Origin: Serinus canaria
Lineage: Eukaryota > Chordata > Aves > Passeriformes > Fringillidae
Length of the DNA stretch: 64,000 nucleotides
Direction: 5' to 3'
Assembly: GCF_022539315.1 (NCBI RefSeq)
Contig: NC_066337.1
Location: 496,001 to 560,000, forward strand
In this document: in pieces, positions 62,677-64,000 of the stretch
How the letters are laid out: each line of letters begins with the position of its first letter
Position numbering within the stretch: the stretch's first letter is position 1
Program-made: the position numbers and the translations under genes
The notes under the pieces: model-generated
What the model was told of the DNA's origin: nothing
Databases searched by the model: none
Seen by the model: the letters and a program-made list of their open reading frames with translations, nothing else

Positions 62677-62950
62677 GGAATCACAAAATCCTGGACTGGT
62701 TTGGATGGGAACGGAGCTCAAAGTCCATCTCACCCCAACCATGCCATTGGCAGGGACACATTCCACTGTCCCAGGGTGCTCCAAGCCCTCTCCAGCCTGG
62801 CCTTGGAGACTGCCAGGGATCCAGGGGCAGCCACAGCTGCTCTGGGCACTCTGTGCCAGTGTAAACCTCAAAGAAAAGAACTACTTCCAAATATCTGATC
62901 TAAATTTATCCTTTTTCAGTTTAAAGCCATGTTCACCCCTGGGCTTGCAG
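62677..62950 (-). mobile_element. CR1 LINE, 3' fragment
   Basis: GGAATCACAAAATCCTGGAC followed by TGGTTTGGATGGGAACGGAG, GGCAGGGACACATTCCACTG, GCTCCAAGCCCTCTCCAGCC, CCAGGGATCCAGGGGCAGCC, AATATCTGATCTAAATTTAT and TTTCAGTTTAAAGCCATG is a well-preserved reverse-complemented CR1 end. It is the longest CR1 fragment in the window and shows the normal sequence at the place where the 54.2-kb copy has its hairpin. Confidence 0.92.
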
Positions 62951-62990
62951 GCTTTGCTTCTGCAGTGAGGGTTAGGAGGGGTTGGGAGAT

Positions 62991-63051
62991 GCTCAGTGTT
63001 GGGGCTCAGTGTTTTATTCCCAGTTGACCAAGAAGTCAACTGGGAATAAAA
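62991..63051. repeat. Tandem repeat plus perfect 17-bp-arm hairpin
   Basis: GCTCAGTGTT is repeated with a 13-bp period (62991-63000 and 63004-63013). It is followed directly by a perfect inverted repeat: left arm 63012-63028 (TTTTATTCCCAGTTGAC), right arm 63035-63051, loop CAAGAA. There is no poly(T) tail or other sign of a small RNA gene. A template-switch mutation is the simplest origin. Confidence 0.9.
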
Positions 63052-63582
63052 GTCTGATTCCCAAGGTGAGAGAAGCTGCCTGTGGTACCTGGAGATGCCT
63101 TTTTTACCTAAAAGGGGAACTGCCCTGCCCAGACTTGCCCTTTTGCCCACAGGTTTTAAATTCCAGGTAATCTGGTCTTGTTAGTGCAACTTTTCTTTGA
63201 GGGCTCTCAAAATGTGGTTTAAATGGTCTTGCAAATGAATAAACAAGATGTCTATTTGGAAGTCTGAAACCACAGTAAAGCCCTTGAGCAAAGATAATTG
63301 TCTAACTATACTGGAGCTTATATTTAAGCATGTCCAGAGAGCTGGAGCAGGGCAGGAAACCAATATGTTAATTAATCCTTGCAGTGCCACTGGCCTTGTC
63401 TGCCTCCCTCTGCAGAGGAACATGCACAGTGGAAGGGTTGTCATGTCCACTCTGGCATTTTAAAAATTATTCAAGTAATAGTGCTGATTGCAAAAAAAAT
63501 CTTTATGTAAAACTTCCTATATTTAATTTTTAAAAGGTTTTTCTAACTTCATATATTCTTCATCTAAGAAGAGAAGTTAATG
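63052..63582. other. Non-coding DNA
   Basis: No exon, RNA gene or transposable element is recognisable in this stretch between the hairpin and the A-rich tract. Confidence 0.5.
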
Positions 63583-63583
63583 C

Positions 63584-63614
<31 letters not shown>

Positions 63615-63655
63615 CCCCAAAAAAACCCCCACCACACACCAAAACCCACCCCCAC
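63583..63655. repeat. A-rich then A/C-rich low-complexity tract
   Basis: A run of about 18 A, a single G, about 12 A, then alternating A and C blocks (CCCC, A7, CCCCC, ACCACACACC). No polyadenylation signal lies at a convincing distance upstream on the plus strand, so it is better read as low-complexity sequence than as a retrotransposed tail. Confidence 0.85.
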
Positions 63656-64000
63656 ATTTCTTCTCCTTCCTTAGACAAATATATTTCAGGCCAGCTAAGA
63701 ATCTCATTTAAAAGGTAGAGATGCACATCAAATGGGAAGTGATTATTTTCTTAAAAAAAAATAACCTTTATAGGAATAGAAACCCCAGAACTACAAGTTT
63801 GTGTGAGGTGGTTTGTAGTGACCAGTTGCCTTCTGTAGCTGAATGACAGTAATTGGTATTGGGGATTCCACGAGCCCTTCCACACCACCCTATTGCATTG
63901 GTGATCTCAGGCTCCCTGGGCATAGGTATGCCACGAATTTGGAATTTGAACATTGGGAAAAACAGAACATTTGGTATTTAAAGTATTTTAAAATTACCTT
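63656..64000. other. Non-coding DNA to window end
   Basis: AT-rich unique sequence in which I see no gene or repeat. Confidence 0.5.

Noticed and set aside
63583..63614. A-rich tract as a poly(A) tail
   Set aside because: No AATAAA at suitable distance upstream, and it grades into A/C low complexity.
1..64000. CRISPR array, operon or other prokaryotic system
   Set aside because: Avian CR1 and LTR repeats, CpG depletion and lack of dense coding frames show nuclear vertebrate DNA.

Overview
The window reads as vertebrate nuclear DNA from a bird, most likely a neoavian or passerine species. The evidence is its interspersed repeats: at least six 3'-end fragments of CR1, the dominant avian LINE; a long degenerate solo LTR matching the avian ERVL LTR type as I remember it; and a short solo LTR with a 6-bp target duplication, as class II (ERVK-like) elements make. 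Outside those repeats the DNA is moderately AT-rich, CpG-poor and full of in-frame stops. It looks like intergenic or large-intron sequence. None of the open frames of 60-200 codons reads as a conserved protein or has convincing exon structure, except one candidate first exon.

Layout: 1-11.7 kb is mostly unique non-coding DNA. It has one motif-dense candidate regulatory block (about 3.3-3.6 kb) and a T28 run at 6.58 kb that looks like a reversed poly(A) tail. 11.76-14.64 kb holds a near-identical 209-bp direct duplication 2.5 kb apart, a long C+T tract and a local CpG-enriched patch. 14.6-26.8 kb is mostly unique DNA with a T29 run and one CR1 end. 26.8-33.1 kb is the repeat-rich core: a CR1 split by a solo LTR, a second CR1, the ERVL-type LTR and a third CR1. 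33-42.4 kb is unique.

42.43-42.82 kb is the only strong promoter-like signal: a CpG island of about 400 bp with about 40 CpGs. It contains an ATG in strong Kozak context, a 40-codon Ala/Gly-rich frame and a possible splice donor, so it is probably the first exon of a plus-strand gene whose first intron fills the rest of the window. I cannot name that gene. 42.8-64 kb is unique DNA with a TG/TA/CA microsatellite, two CR1 ends, homopolymer runs and an A/C-rich tract.

The most unusual structure is a perfect 33-bp-arm hairpin inside the CR1 at 54.2 kb. It appears to have arisen by template switching at a short palindrome native to the CR1 sequence. A second perfect hairpin (17-bp arms) lies at 63.0 kb. 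I found no CRISPR array, operon, tRNA, rRNA or complete protein-coding gene. Repeat identifications are from remembered consensus features, not a database search.
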